Assembly: GCA_002320245.1 (NCBI GenBank) | Contig: DCKD01000090.1 | Coordinates: 1-7,515, forward strand | Direction: 5' to 3' | Length of the DNA: 7,515 nt | Source of the DNA: Lachnospiraceae bacterium UBA1683 | GTDB lineage: Bacteria; Bacillota; Clostridia; Lachnospirales; Lachnospiraceae | Shown here: positions 1-5,927 of the stretch, piece after piece | How the letters are laid out: each line of letters starts with the position of its first letter | Numbering within the stretch: the first letter of the stretch is position 1 | The notes under the pieces: generated by a model | The model's database searches: none | The model's input: only the letters and a program-made list of their open reading frames with translations | Told to the model about the DNA's origin: nothing | Made by a program: the position numbers and the translations under genes

Positions 1-1398
1 TCATACCATTGTATAACGCTCTGAAAGACCTGTTTTAATCTGCCGGAAGACGCAGCGTTTAATTTGCCGAATAACACCATGCTTTGACTGTCGCCAGCAT
101 TAAGTGAGAACATACTCATTAAGTCGCCCAGCTTCATGTAGATACCAGCAAAGCACACTATCTGTAAGAACGCTATCATAAAGAACGGATAGTCTGTGGA
201 AATGTTGTAAAACATACTGGAAATGCTGAACGCCACCGTTACAATGAGCGTTATTCCTGCCCGTGTCATTATGGTATTAAACACCCTCACGATTGCCTGC
301 TTTGCCATGCTTTCATAACTCGGTATCATGGAAAGTAAAAAGCTGATAGGTAAAAACATAGCAAAGATAATAAAAAGTATCTGGCTGAACAACATCATAC
401 CCGTAAGCAAGAATACAAATATCGTGATACCCAAGTTGAAGAACAGTAGGAAGAACACCATACCCAAACGGTTTACCACCTGCGGTATTGTCAGATTGTT
501 GTTGTCGTTGTCCTCGATTTCTGTTTTCACGACTTCCTCTCTGGTCTTTCCGTCCTCGTCCTCTGGGCTTGCTGATACGAGAGCTTCAACACGGTCTGTC
601 CCGATTTCCTCTGCGTTGCTGTTACCGAATTGTAGAAGTAGCCACGGCTGCTGTACTTGAATAGAAAATAAGCTGTCCCGTATCAAGTCCACGCTGTCCT
701 TACCCTCACTGTCAGAGTTGGGGAGCATGATTTTTGTTCCCAAGTCCAAAGAAGCGGTACTGATGTCTGATGAAAATTCATTTATCTTCTTGATGTAATC
801 GGGAGCATAGGCAATAAAAGAAGCGGACAGAATGAACACCACAACAAAGTTGATAACAGCGTGAAGTGCCTTGCTGGTTTCCCTTTTTATCAGTCCCGTA
901 TATGCAACATACATTCCCACTACTAAAATAATGAGAAGCAGGAAACCAACATAGAAGCCCGTAGAAGAAAAGCCGTTCTCGGTAACACCTGCAAGGGTCT
1001 GTATGCTTTTCCCGATACTGTCTGCCATATCGTTGATGAAGTCCAGCTTATAGGCTTCCTGCACCACATAACCCGTGGCATTGCTTAAATAAAGGCTTAT
1101 CGTCCAGACAAAGTTGGTAATGCAGTAAAGCCCGTACTGCACCGATTTTCACGTCCAGCCAGTTCCACGGCAACCACGACCAGCTATTATCTACATAAAA
1201 ATCAAGCTGGTAGTTGGAAAGCGGATATTTTGAGTAAAGATTTTCTGCGTTTATGGTATCGTCCACAAGCCCCATCGCATGAGCCACCGTCCCCAAGAGT
1301 GAAAGCAGGATAAGGGAAAGTGCCACGACAAACAGAGCCATTTTGAGAAAGTGGAAAATCTTCTTTTTTGTGAACGCACCTTTTATCCTTTCTTTCAT
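1..1398 (-). pseudogene. orf15: VirB6-like polytopic conjugation membrane protein (Tn916 Orf15 family), frameshifted, 3' end outside window
   Basis: This is the polytopic membrane subunit of the Tn916-type conjugation channel (counterparts ICEBs1 ConG and pCW3 TcpH). The ATG at 1398 overlaps the virB4-like TGA by one base (TGATG) and has a GAGGTGG ribosome site; a GTG at 1401 is also in frame. The first 83 or so codons give a hydrophobic N-terminal segment ending LLGTVAHAMG, then a tryptophan-rich stretch (WSWLPWNWLD). The frame then breaks at about 1146-1149. From 1148 down to 1 another minus frame is open without any stop and encodes the rest: several membrane helices, an acidic, Asn-rich linker (EIEDNDNNNLTIPQ), then more helices (FFLLFFNLGITIFVFLL). 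The last codons seen read IQWY and the gene continues past the edge. Family members are about 720-750 aa, so roughly 460 are here. As read, translation would end at about codon 117 with an unrelated tail. The product is probably non-functional unless the shift is a sequencing error. Confidence 0.88.
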
Positions 1399-3848
1399 CA
1401 CTCCACCTCATTTCTCTGTACGGGCGGTCTGGTATCAAAAGCGTGTAGCAGTTCTTCAAAGACTGGGTGTATCTGCACCACACCGACACGCCCGTATAAG
1501 TCCTGCAATAAACATTGTCCGTTCTCTAAATCACGCAAGCGTTTCTGGTTGTTCTCGTCGTCCTTGTCGATACCGAAAAACTCTAAGGTCTGCTTTATCT
1601 CGTTGATGTCGGTACTACGAAATGCAAACTTCAAGCCGATATTGTTTTTCAGACTTTCTTTTGATACGTCGCCAGATGATTGTGTAACGAAATAAACGCC
1701 TGCCTGCATAGCTCGTCCAGCACGCACCAGCTTATTTGATAAGGTTTCTCCTTGTGCCACATTTAAGAACGCCCACGCTTCGTCCAAATCGACAATCTTA
1801 AAAATGCTTCTGTCGGAATGGATAAAATCAAGGGCAAAGGTACTAATCACAATCAGCATAGACACCGACAATAATTCAATGGTCGTGTATTCCTCAAAAG
1901 TGGTATCTTTATCTGGCAGTACAAGGTCTGCTACTTGAATGATATTGAGCTGGTTATCCAGACTGATAGCATTTTCCACTGTTCCGTCTGAAAACAGCAG
2001 GTGTGCAAAATCATAGTCCGTGAAGCTGTCAATATGGTCTGCGATATTTCTTGCTATGGGCGTATCTTCACGGCGTAGCTCGTCTATCACATGGAGCAAG
2101 CCTCGTTTGTCGCTCTGGGTAACGGAACGAACCGCCTTACGTAACACAGGAAATTTTTCGCCGTCCCTAGAGGAAATACCCGTAAGGAATGTTAAGATGT
2201 CGATTGCCAGACTTTCAGCGTCTTTTACATTCTTCATAATCACAAACGGGTCAAGAAGTCCTGCATTGCCTTTATCGCTTGTTAGGTTTACGATATTGAT
2301 TTCATGGGCGATTTCTGGAAGTGTTTCTTTCCAGTTGCCACGCTCACTTTTAGGGTCTAACAGAAGTGCTTGACCGCCAAACAGCACCGCATAATATACC
2401 AGAAGATTGTTACAGAACGATTTCCCACCGCCAAGCGAACCGACAAAAGCAGACGCTAAAGCGTTGGTAACTGTACCTTTTACACCTTGACTGGCAAGGG
2501 ACGGTTGCAGGTACACATTTCTTCCCGTATCAACAGAATAGCCCATATAGATACCCGTAGTTTCTCCTAACTGCTGTGTCGCACCAAAACCAAGCCCTGC
2601 TAGAAAATCTGATTTTACATACTGCACATAATCATTGATATATCGCTTGCTGGCTGGTAAAAATTCAGAATGAAGCCCCAGCATATCCCCAGCAGGACGC
2701 ACCAGCTTTACATTGAGGTCGTCGTAAAAGTCCTTGACTTCATCACAACGGCGTTTCAGCTCGTCAAGATCGGGTGCAGACACCCGTATGACGTAGCTTA
2801 ACTTATACATACTTTCTTTGCTCTGGTCTAAGTCCGTTTCCAGCTCGTCCACGCTGTCTAAAGCGTCCACCACATTTGAGCTTGTTTCACTTCCTGCTTG
2901 ATAGGCGTGATTGTCAAGGTCTTTCAGTTCCTTTTTCTTGTTGCGGACGGTCGTTAATGCTTTTCGGTTTTCCACGATTTCTACATTCATGGAAGTATCA
3001 ACGGGAAAGGTAAACTGCTGTTGCTGGAAATAGAAGATTTCAGAGGACGGAAAATCAAGCTCCCCGACAATCGCATTGACAGTAAGATAGGACACATAGC
3101 TTTCCTTGTCCTCATGTTCCAATCGCAAATACCGCTGGCTTTCCTCAATCACACACCTTGTCGGACGGATAAGGTCGTAGTATTTTATCAGCGTTTCTTT
3201 CTTATAGTTCTTCTTTGATAGCTGGTACTCATAATTTTCATAGGCAATACCGTCCCTGCCGTAAAGATGTTCCATGAGATACCCAAAATCATTGATTTCC
3301 AAGCGACGCACCTTAAAGCGACGGGAGATTTTATTTTCCAGTAACTTTTCCATTTTCATGTAACGGTTGATTTCATCATTTGGCATGGAAACAAAGTCGT
3401 TCATCAGCGTGTGGTTCACTTCATGGAGAAATTCTGTGAACGTCAGCCATGCCGATTTTTTGATGTTCTTCAGATTGAGCTGTTCTTCCGTAACCATGAG
3501 CTTAAAGCCAAGAAAAAAGCGGTAATCCACTTGATTGTCCCCAATCATAGATACTAACGCTTCGGTCTGTTCGTCTATTTTCTGGACTGCCACCTCACGA
3601 AGTTTTCCCGTAACCAGCTTTTTTGACTGTTCCTGCATACTTCTAATTGAGCTTTCTGTGGCAATCTGCAACGCATGAATTTTACCCTCACGGGACTGTG
3701 CGATAAGCTGTCGGAAACTGTCATGCACGATAAATTTCTGCTCTGCGGATAAGAAAGAATAATTATACGGTATCAGCTCATAGTAAGCGAACACCTCATT
3801 GTCCTTGTTCCAGACAAGGTTGTTGTCAATATATTTTATCGGGAACAT
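1398..3848 (-). CDS. orf16: VirB4-like conjugation ATPase (Tn916 Orf16 / ICEBs1 ConE / TcpF family)
   Basis: The product is the cytoplasmic motor ATPase of the conjugation machinery, needed for DNA transfer in Tn916-type elements. It has 816 aa, the expected family length. The N-terminal half (about 1-290) is the VirB4-type membrane-associated region. Residues about 295-345 are charged and probably coiled coil. The C-terminal AAA/RecA-like half has a Walker A motif GSLGGGKS at 470-477, a following LLLDPKSE at 495-502, a Walker B strand IFKIVDLDEAW at 682-692 with D689-E690 as the likely acidic pair, and a FVTQSSGD motif at 720-727. All catalytic motifs look intact. The ATG at 3848 follows AAGGAG with an 8-base spacer and overlaps the upstream tcpE-like gene by 23 bp. 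The stop overlaps the orf15 start, so the three are translationally linked. No lesion was seen. Confidence 0.96.
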   Translation of the reverse strand: MFPIKYIDNNLVWNKDNEVFAYYELIPYNYSFLSAEQKFIVHDSFRQLIAQSREGKIHALQIATESSIRSMQEQSKKLVTGKLREVAVQKIDEQTEALVSMIGDNQVDYRFFLGFKLMVTEEQLNLKNIKKSAWLTFTEFLHEVNHTLMNDFVSMPNDEINRYMKMEKLLENKISRRFKVRRLEINDFGYLMEHLYGRDGIAYENYEYQLSKKNYKKETLIKYYDLIRPTRCVIEESQRYLRLEHEDKESYVSYLTVNAIVGELDFPSSEIFYFQQQQFTFPVDTSMNVEIVENRKALTTVRNKKKELKDLDNHAYQAGSETSSNVVDALDSVDELETDLDQSKESMYKLSYVIRVSAPDLDELKRRCDEVKDFYDDLNVKLVRPAGDMLGLHSEFLPASKRYINDYVQYVKSDFLAGLGFGATQQLGETTGIYMGYSVDTGRNVYLQPSLASQGVKGTVTNALASAFVGSLGGGKSFCNNLLVYYAVLFGGQALLLDPKSERGNWKETLPEIAHEINIVNLTSDKGNAGLLDPFVIMKNVKDAESLAIDILTFLTGISSRDGEKFPVLRKAVRSVTQSDKRGLLHVIDELRREDTPIARNIADHIDSFTDYDFAHLLFSDGTVENAISLDNQLNIIQVADLVLPDKDTTFEEYTTIELLSVSMLIVISTFALDFIHSDRSIFKIVDLDEAWAFLNVAQGETLSNKLVRAGRAMQAGVYFVTQSSGDVSKESLKNNIGLKFAFRSTDINEIKQTLEFFGIDKDDENNQKRLRDLENGQCLLQDLYGRVGVVQIHPVFEELLHAFDTRPPVQRNEVE

Positions 3849-4224
3849 AGTTCACACTCCTTACTGCCGTGATTGTTTCATTCAATATCTGCTTATGCAG
3901 TTTTACGGCTTTTCCTGTATAAGTGATTTTAGGTCGCAGGGCATAAGTTATCTGTGATTTCAAAAAGCTGTACGGCTTCTTTCCGTCAAAGGTTTTCTGC
4001 GACATAAACCAAGTGAGAGCAACGGGAATACCGAAGTATTTGAGAAATGCTCCCTCAATCATGGAAAGTGGGGGTATATCCCCAAACAGAATGATGAGAA
4101 ATTCTGTAATCACAAACCATGTAATCTGTGTAAAGGTAACGGGAAAGGGCAAGTTAAAGTCATTGATTGCATACAAGACTTTTTCCACGTTCCAGATACC
4201 CGTATAAGATTTAATCTTTTTCAA
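3826..4224 (-). CDS. orf17: TcpE family conjugal transfer membrane protein (Tn916 Orf17 / ICEBs1 ConD)
   Basis: This small integral membrane component of the Tn916/pCW3-type conjugation channel acts at the membrane next to the VirB4 ATPase. It has 132 aa, normal for TcpE. Two hydrophobic segments are visible, about residues 32-49 (TWFVITEFLIILFG) and 63-77 (LKYFGIPVALTWFM), separated by a short loop with DIPPL. A basic, soluble C-terminus follows (SFLKSQITYALRPK). The start is a TTG at 4224 preceded by AAAGGAG with about 10 bases of spacing; no ATG lies in a better place. The end overlaps the start of the VirB4-like gene by 23 bp. Upstream, 108 bp separate it from ardA and contain two hairpins, so it may be expressed less than, or separately from, the genes before it. 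Confidence 0.93.
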   Translation of the reverse strand: MKKIKSYTGIWNVEKVLYAINDFNLPFPVTFTQITWFVITEFLIILFGDIPPLSMIEGAFLKYFGIPVALTWFMSQKTFDGKKPYSFLKSQITYALRPKITYTGKAVKLHKQILNETITAVRSVNYVPDKIY

Positions 4225-4242
4225 GTTCTTTCAGCTCCTTTC

Positions 4243-4279
4243 AAAATAGAAAAGGACAGCCATTTTCAGACTGTCCCTT
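4243..4279 (-). terminator. Terminator-like hairpin between ardA and tcpE
   Basis: On the minus strand GGACAG pairs with CTGTCC (4271-4276 and 4254-4259), extended by two A-T pairs across a bulged G, with an 11-base loop. It is followed at once by TTTTCTATTTT (4253-4243). Stem plus U-rich tail has the form of a weak intrinsic terminator or attenuator acting on the transfer operon's own direction. It lies only about 20 bases before the tcpE start, so the tail runs into the tcpE leader and ribosome site. Function is inferred from shape only. Confidence 0.5.
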
Positions 4280-4291
4280 AAAAGAGAAATA

Positions 4292-4332
4292 CGCTGTCAG
4301 TAGCAACAATGCTTGTTGCTGATCTTCCAGCG
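4292..4332 (-). repeat. Nested hairpin directly after the ardA stop codon
   Basis: AGCAACAA (4302-4309) and TTGTTGCT (4313-4320) form a perfect 8-bp inverted repeat with a 3-base loop. It is nested inside a 5-bp outer repeat CGCTG (4292-4296) / CAGCG (4328-4332). It begins immediately after the ardA stop. There is no T-run directly after it, so by itself it is more likely an RNA-stabilising or processing hairpin than a terminator. It may act together with the terminator-like hairpin downstream of it. Confidence 0.55.
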
Positions 4333-4836
4333 TTAATATGGTATCTCGCACATACCTCGGCTTGTTTCAATGAAGCAACCGCCCATATCCAAATCTCGCC
4401 CGTAGGCTTCATAGTCAATATAGTTCTGTAAGCTGGGTGGAATATCCCCAAGTGCCTGCAATTCGTCTATGTAGTAGTAGGCAACATCTGTCATGGTTTC
4501 ACAGTCGGGATAATAGTAAATATCGTCTTTGTGTTCCACGACTTCTTCCAGCGTCCCGTAGTGGCTGATAAATTCGTCCAGACACTCTACGATATAGTCG
4601 GGAAGCTCCTCTATCATTTCATACATCTCATTGAGTTCTTCAATGGAAACATACTCGCCAATCGCAATAGGGAAGTTATCGGTATCATGGATTGCGTATT
4701 CCTCGTACTGTTCATTCAAGCCGATTTTTTCTTTTACATCTTCCTCGTCAATGGGAAATGTGAACTAAGCCCCCACTAAATAGCCCTCGTTGTATTTGCC
4801 AAGATTAGCAATATAAACCGCCATATCATCAATCAT
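4333..4836 (-). pseudogene. ardA: ArdA antirestriction protein (Tn916 Orf18 family) with premature amber codon
   Basis: ArdA proteins are acidic DNA mimics that inhibit type I restriction enzymes and so protect an element entering a new host. Counting through the stop, the frame from ATG 4836 to 4333 is 167 codons, almost the 166 aa of Tn916 ArdA, and has a good GAGGTGG site 6 bases upstream. Codon 24 (4767-4765) is TAG. The surrounding reading is YLVGA-stop-FTFPID, and both Tn916 ArdA and the neighbouring paralogue (SYWFDLPID) have Trp here, so one TGG-to-TAG change explains it. The rest is intact: NEQYEEYAIHD, a MYEMIEELPDYI segment, DCETMTDVAYYYIDE, SLQNYIDYEAYGRDLD. A TTG at 4719 could restart a 128-aa product lacking the first 39 residues, but no good ribosome site precedes it. 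Either a pseudogene, a readthrough or suppressed gene, or a sequencing error. Confidence 0.9.
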
Positions 4837-4853
4837 AAGCACCACCTCATTTC

Positions 4854-5357
4854 CTATTCTGGCAGTTCAAAGACACTGTGTTCCGTTACAAGATAGCGTC
4901 TGTTTTCCAGCAAGTGAGAAGCATAGGCTTCAAAGTCAAAGTAGTATGCTTGACAATCCTCGGATAAATGTTTGAATGTCGGGTCGTTCATCAGCTTTTG
5001 CCTTGCAACATCTATCATGCTTTTACAGTCGTGATAAACGGTAATCACGTTCCTGCAAATATAAAGTGCTTCTAAGTTCTCAAACACGGTAAGAAGTGCT
5101 ACATATTCTTCTTGCATATCGGCTGATAGCTGACGGTACATAAAATCTAATTCGTTAAGCTGATACACGCTTGTTTGTTCGTGGACTTCATCAGCATAAG
5201 GCAACACCTTTTCGATAATGCGGTAATCTTGACTTTCTGCACCGACACCCAGCTTTTCTTCAAACTCGGCAACATCTATCGGCAGGTCGAACCAGTATGA
5301 TGTTGTTTCTTCGCCATTTGTTCTTCCCGTTTCCACCAGCACCCTTGTTTCCTGCAT
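4854..5357 (-). CDS. ArdA-like antirestriction protein, divergent paralogue upstream of ardA
   Basis: The product is 167 aa, acidic, and collinear with ArdA. SYWFDLPID at about 20-28 matches the ArdA FTFPID region. YRIIEKVLPY matches YEEYAIHD. A central LNELDFMYRQL matches the LNEMYEMIEEL segment. DCKSMIDVARQKL at about 111-123 matches DCETMTDVAYYYI, and FDFEAYASHLL near the end matches IDYEAYGRDL. It is therefore probably a second, diverged ArdA that inhibits type I restriction by DNA mimicry. The ATG at 5357 has GAGG just upstream. Its stop is 17 bp before the ardA start, and its beginning overlaps the preceding 98-aa ORF by 82 bp. It is the only intact ArdA-type gene here, so it may cover for the interrupted one. 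The family call is good; the precise target specificity is unknown. Confidence 0.85.
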   Translation of the reverse strand: MQETRVLVETGRTNGEETTSYWFDLPIDVAEFEEKLGVGAESQDYRIIEKVLPYADEVHEQTSVYQLNELDFMYRQLSADMQEEYVALLTVFENLEALYICRNVITVYHDCKSMIDVARQKLMNDPTFKHLSEDCQAYYFDFEAYASHLLENRRYLVTEHSVFELPE

Positions 5358-5572
5358 TGTTCCTCACGTCCTTTCTGTTGTTTCATCACATCTTTTAAGG
5401 TCTGGTATGACATACCAAACACATATTTAGAAAAATCTTCCAACTGTCTTTCTTCATAATCGGCAGGGTTCAGCCGTTTCATTTCATGCCATACCTTACG
5501 CTTGTAAGAGGGCAGGTCAGAAATGTATTCACAGACGACTTTTGCCTGCATATCCTTAAAAATATCGTTCAT
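5276..5572 (-). CDS. Small hypothetical ICE protein at the orf19 position
   Basis: I do not recognise a family. The 98-aa product is basic and soluble, with no signal peptide or membrane segment. The first 65 or so residues look like a compact helical domain (VCEYISDLPSYKRKVW, LNPADYEERQLEDFSKYVFG). The last 30 or so are Lys/Gln/Arg-rich, with Cys-Trp-Trp, and are encoded where the gene overlaps the next one, so this tail may be unconserved. The ATG at 5572 has GGAG 8 bases upstream. It is the first gene of the cluster in this window, 28 bp after a terminator-like hairpin, and occupies the place of Tn916 orf19. Homology to Orf19 itself is not established here. Confidence 0.65.
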   Translation of the reverse strand: MNDIFKDMQAKVVCEYISDLPSYKRKVWHEMKRLNPADYEERQLEDFSKYVFGMSYQTLKDVMKQQKGREEQCRKQGCWWKREEQMAKKQHHTGSTCR

Positions 5573-5599
5573 TTCATCACTCCAATCTGAAATTTAGGT

Positions 5600-5633
5600 A
5601 AGAAAAAAGCAGTCAATCCTAAGACTAACTGCT
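5600..5633 (-). terminator. Intrinsic terminator-like hairpin upstream of the 98-aa ICE gene
   Basis: Read on the minus strand, AGCAGTTAGTC (5633-5623) pairs with GATTGACTGCT (5618-5608) over 11 positions, including two G-U pairs, around a TTAG loop. It is followed by TTTTTCTT (5607-5600). This is a convincing intrinsic terminator shape. It could stop transcription arriving from the right (ICE genes upstream, or antisense transcripts from the inserted element), or act as an attenuator for the cluster that starts at 5572. Confidence 0.65.
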
Positions 5634-5660
5634 ATGTGTGTATGGATATGAAGTTGTCAA
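5632..5660 (-). promoter_or_regulatory. Possible -35 box for the minus-strand cluster
   Basis: A perfect TTGACA lies on the minus strand at 5660-5655, but the best hexamer 17 bases on is only ATAGCA, a poor -10. Any transcript starting here would begin in or before the terminator-like hairpin, which would fit an attenuated promoter. The evidence is weak. Confidence 0.18.
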
Positions 5661-5669
5661 ACTGGAATT

Positions 5670-5723
5670 GAACAAAATCGCTGCGCGACGGCCTGCCAGG
5701 GCTGTGGCATAGCGATTTTGTTC
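5670..5723. repeat. Perfect 13-bp inverted repeat with 28-bp spacer
   Basis: GAACAAAATCGCT (5670-5682) and AGCGATTTTGTTC (5711-5723) are exact reverse complements. The spacer is GC-rich and itself contains the small palindrome CCTGCCAGG. It sits at the probable junction between ICE and inserted element. Possible roles are a subterminal hairpin of the IS91-like element or a recombinase binding site with two inverted arms; the sequence alone does not decide. Confidence 0.85.
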
Positions 5724-5733
5724 TAATCAAAAA

Positions 5734-5810
5734 CAGTGGAAAGCAAGTCCTAAAAGTAGTATTGTTAAGTCACCATAACCAACAATCAAACAGGATCGAC
5801 CTTTCCACTG
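5734..5810. repeat. Nested inverted repeats forming a long possible fold
   Basis: CAGTGGAAAG (5734-5743) and CTTTCCACTG (5801-5810) form a perfect 10-bp outer repeat. Inside it TCCT (5748-5751) pairs with AGGA (5792-5795), and ATTGTT (5761-5766) pairs with AACAAT (5781-5786) around a 14-base loop. All three are in nested order, so one extended stem with internal loops is possible in RNA or single-stranded DNA. No open reading frame of note overlaps it. Confidence 0.7.
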
Positions 5811-5833
5811 CCTATGAAAAGAATACCACCCTT

Positions 5834-5856
5834 CCGCTTGGTTGGCAAGCGGTTTT
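5834..5856 (+). repeat. GC-rich 7-bp hairpin followed by TTTT
   Basis: CCGCTTG (5834-5840) pairs perfectly with CAAGCGG (5846-5852) around GTTGG and is followed by TTTT (5853-5856). It lies 75 bp before the recombinase start on the same strand. The short T-run makes it a weak terminator or attenuator candidate for transcription entering the element from the left. Alternatively it belongs to the element's end structure. Confidence 0.55.
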
Positions 5857-5914
5857 ATGACCCAAATGCTCCTCCTTGTAAAGCAGTGCGTTTTGATAAC
5901 TACTGATTTTATAT

Positions 5915-5920
5915 GGAGGA
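5915..5920 (+). promoter_or_regulatory. Ribosome binding site that fixes the recombinase start
   Basis: GGAGGA at 5915-5920 lies 7 bases before ATG 5928. The earlier in-frame ATG at 5913 overlaps this site and has no ribosome site of its own, so 5928 is the better start. Confidence 0.85.
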
Positions 5921-5927
5921 TTTTATT

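Larger units (their letters stand above)
1..5660 (-). mobile_element. Part of a Tn916/ICEBs1-type integrative conjugative element (transfer module)
   Basis: Six minus-strand genes are arranged as in the Tn916 orf19-orf15 segment: unknown small gene, ArdA-like, ArdA, TcpE/Orf17, VirB4/Orf16, VirB6-like/Orf15. Order, orientation and protein sizes agree with what is known of that family. The downstream genes (NlpC/P60 Orf14, Orf13, tet(M) or other cargo) would lie beyond the left edge. The upstream genes (mobT-like relaxase Orf20, FtsK-like coupling ATPase Orf21) are absent from the window, replaced by a plus-strand transposon. The element's own integrase, excisionase and attachment sites are not in view. 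The right limit given here is approximate, set just before the first inverted repeat of the transposon region. Confidence 0.9.

Noticed and set aside
328..660. Plus-strand open frame of 110 codons
   Set aside because: It is antisense to the clear Orf15 coding frame, has Ser/Ile/Lys-rich low-complexity composition and shows no family signature.
1140..1153. Programmed ribosomal frameshifting in orf15
   Set aside because: The site reads GTGAAAATCGG on the minus strand, which is not a slippery heptamer, and no strong downstream pseudoknot or stem is evident. A mutation or sequencing error is simpler.
1202..1695. Overlapping open frames on both strands around the orf15/orf16 junction
   Set aside because: They are shadows of the VirB4 C-terminus and the Orf15 N-terminus. 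Their translations show no domain and they lack convincing ribosome sites.
4333..4719. A genuine short ArdA starting at TTG 4719
   Set aside because: The reading frame continues upstream with conserved ArdA sequence and a proper start and ribosome site at 4836. The short form only reflects the amber codon.
5670..5852. CRISPR array or tRNA gene in the repeat-rich noncoding region
   Set aside because: The repeats are inverted pairs of different sequence, not regularly spaced direct repeats. No cloverleaf or CCA-ended acceptor pattern is visible.
5913..5915. Recombinase start at the first in-frame ATG
   Set aside because: This ATG overlaps the GGAGGA that serves the ATG at 5928 and has no ribosome site of its own.
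5862..5927. Promoter for the recombinase gene (TTGTAA at 5876 and AT-rich stretch near 5892-5913)
   Set aside because: No hexamer pair with acceptable sequence and 16-18 bp spacing stands out; too weak to list as a feature.
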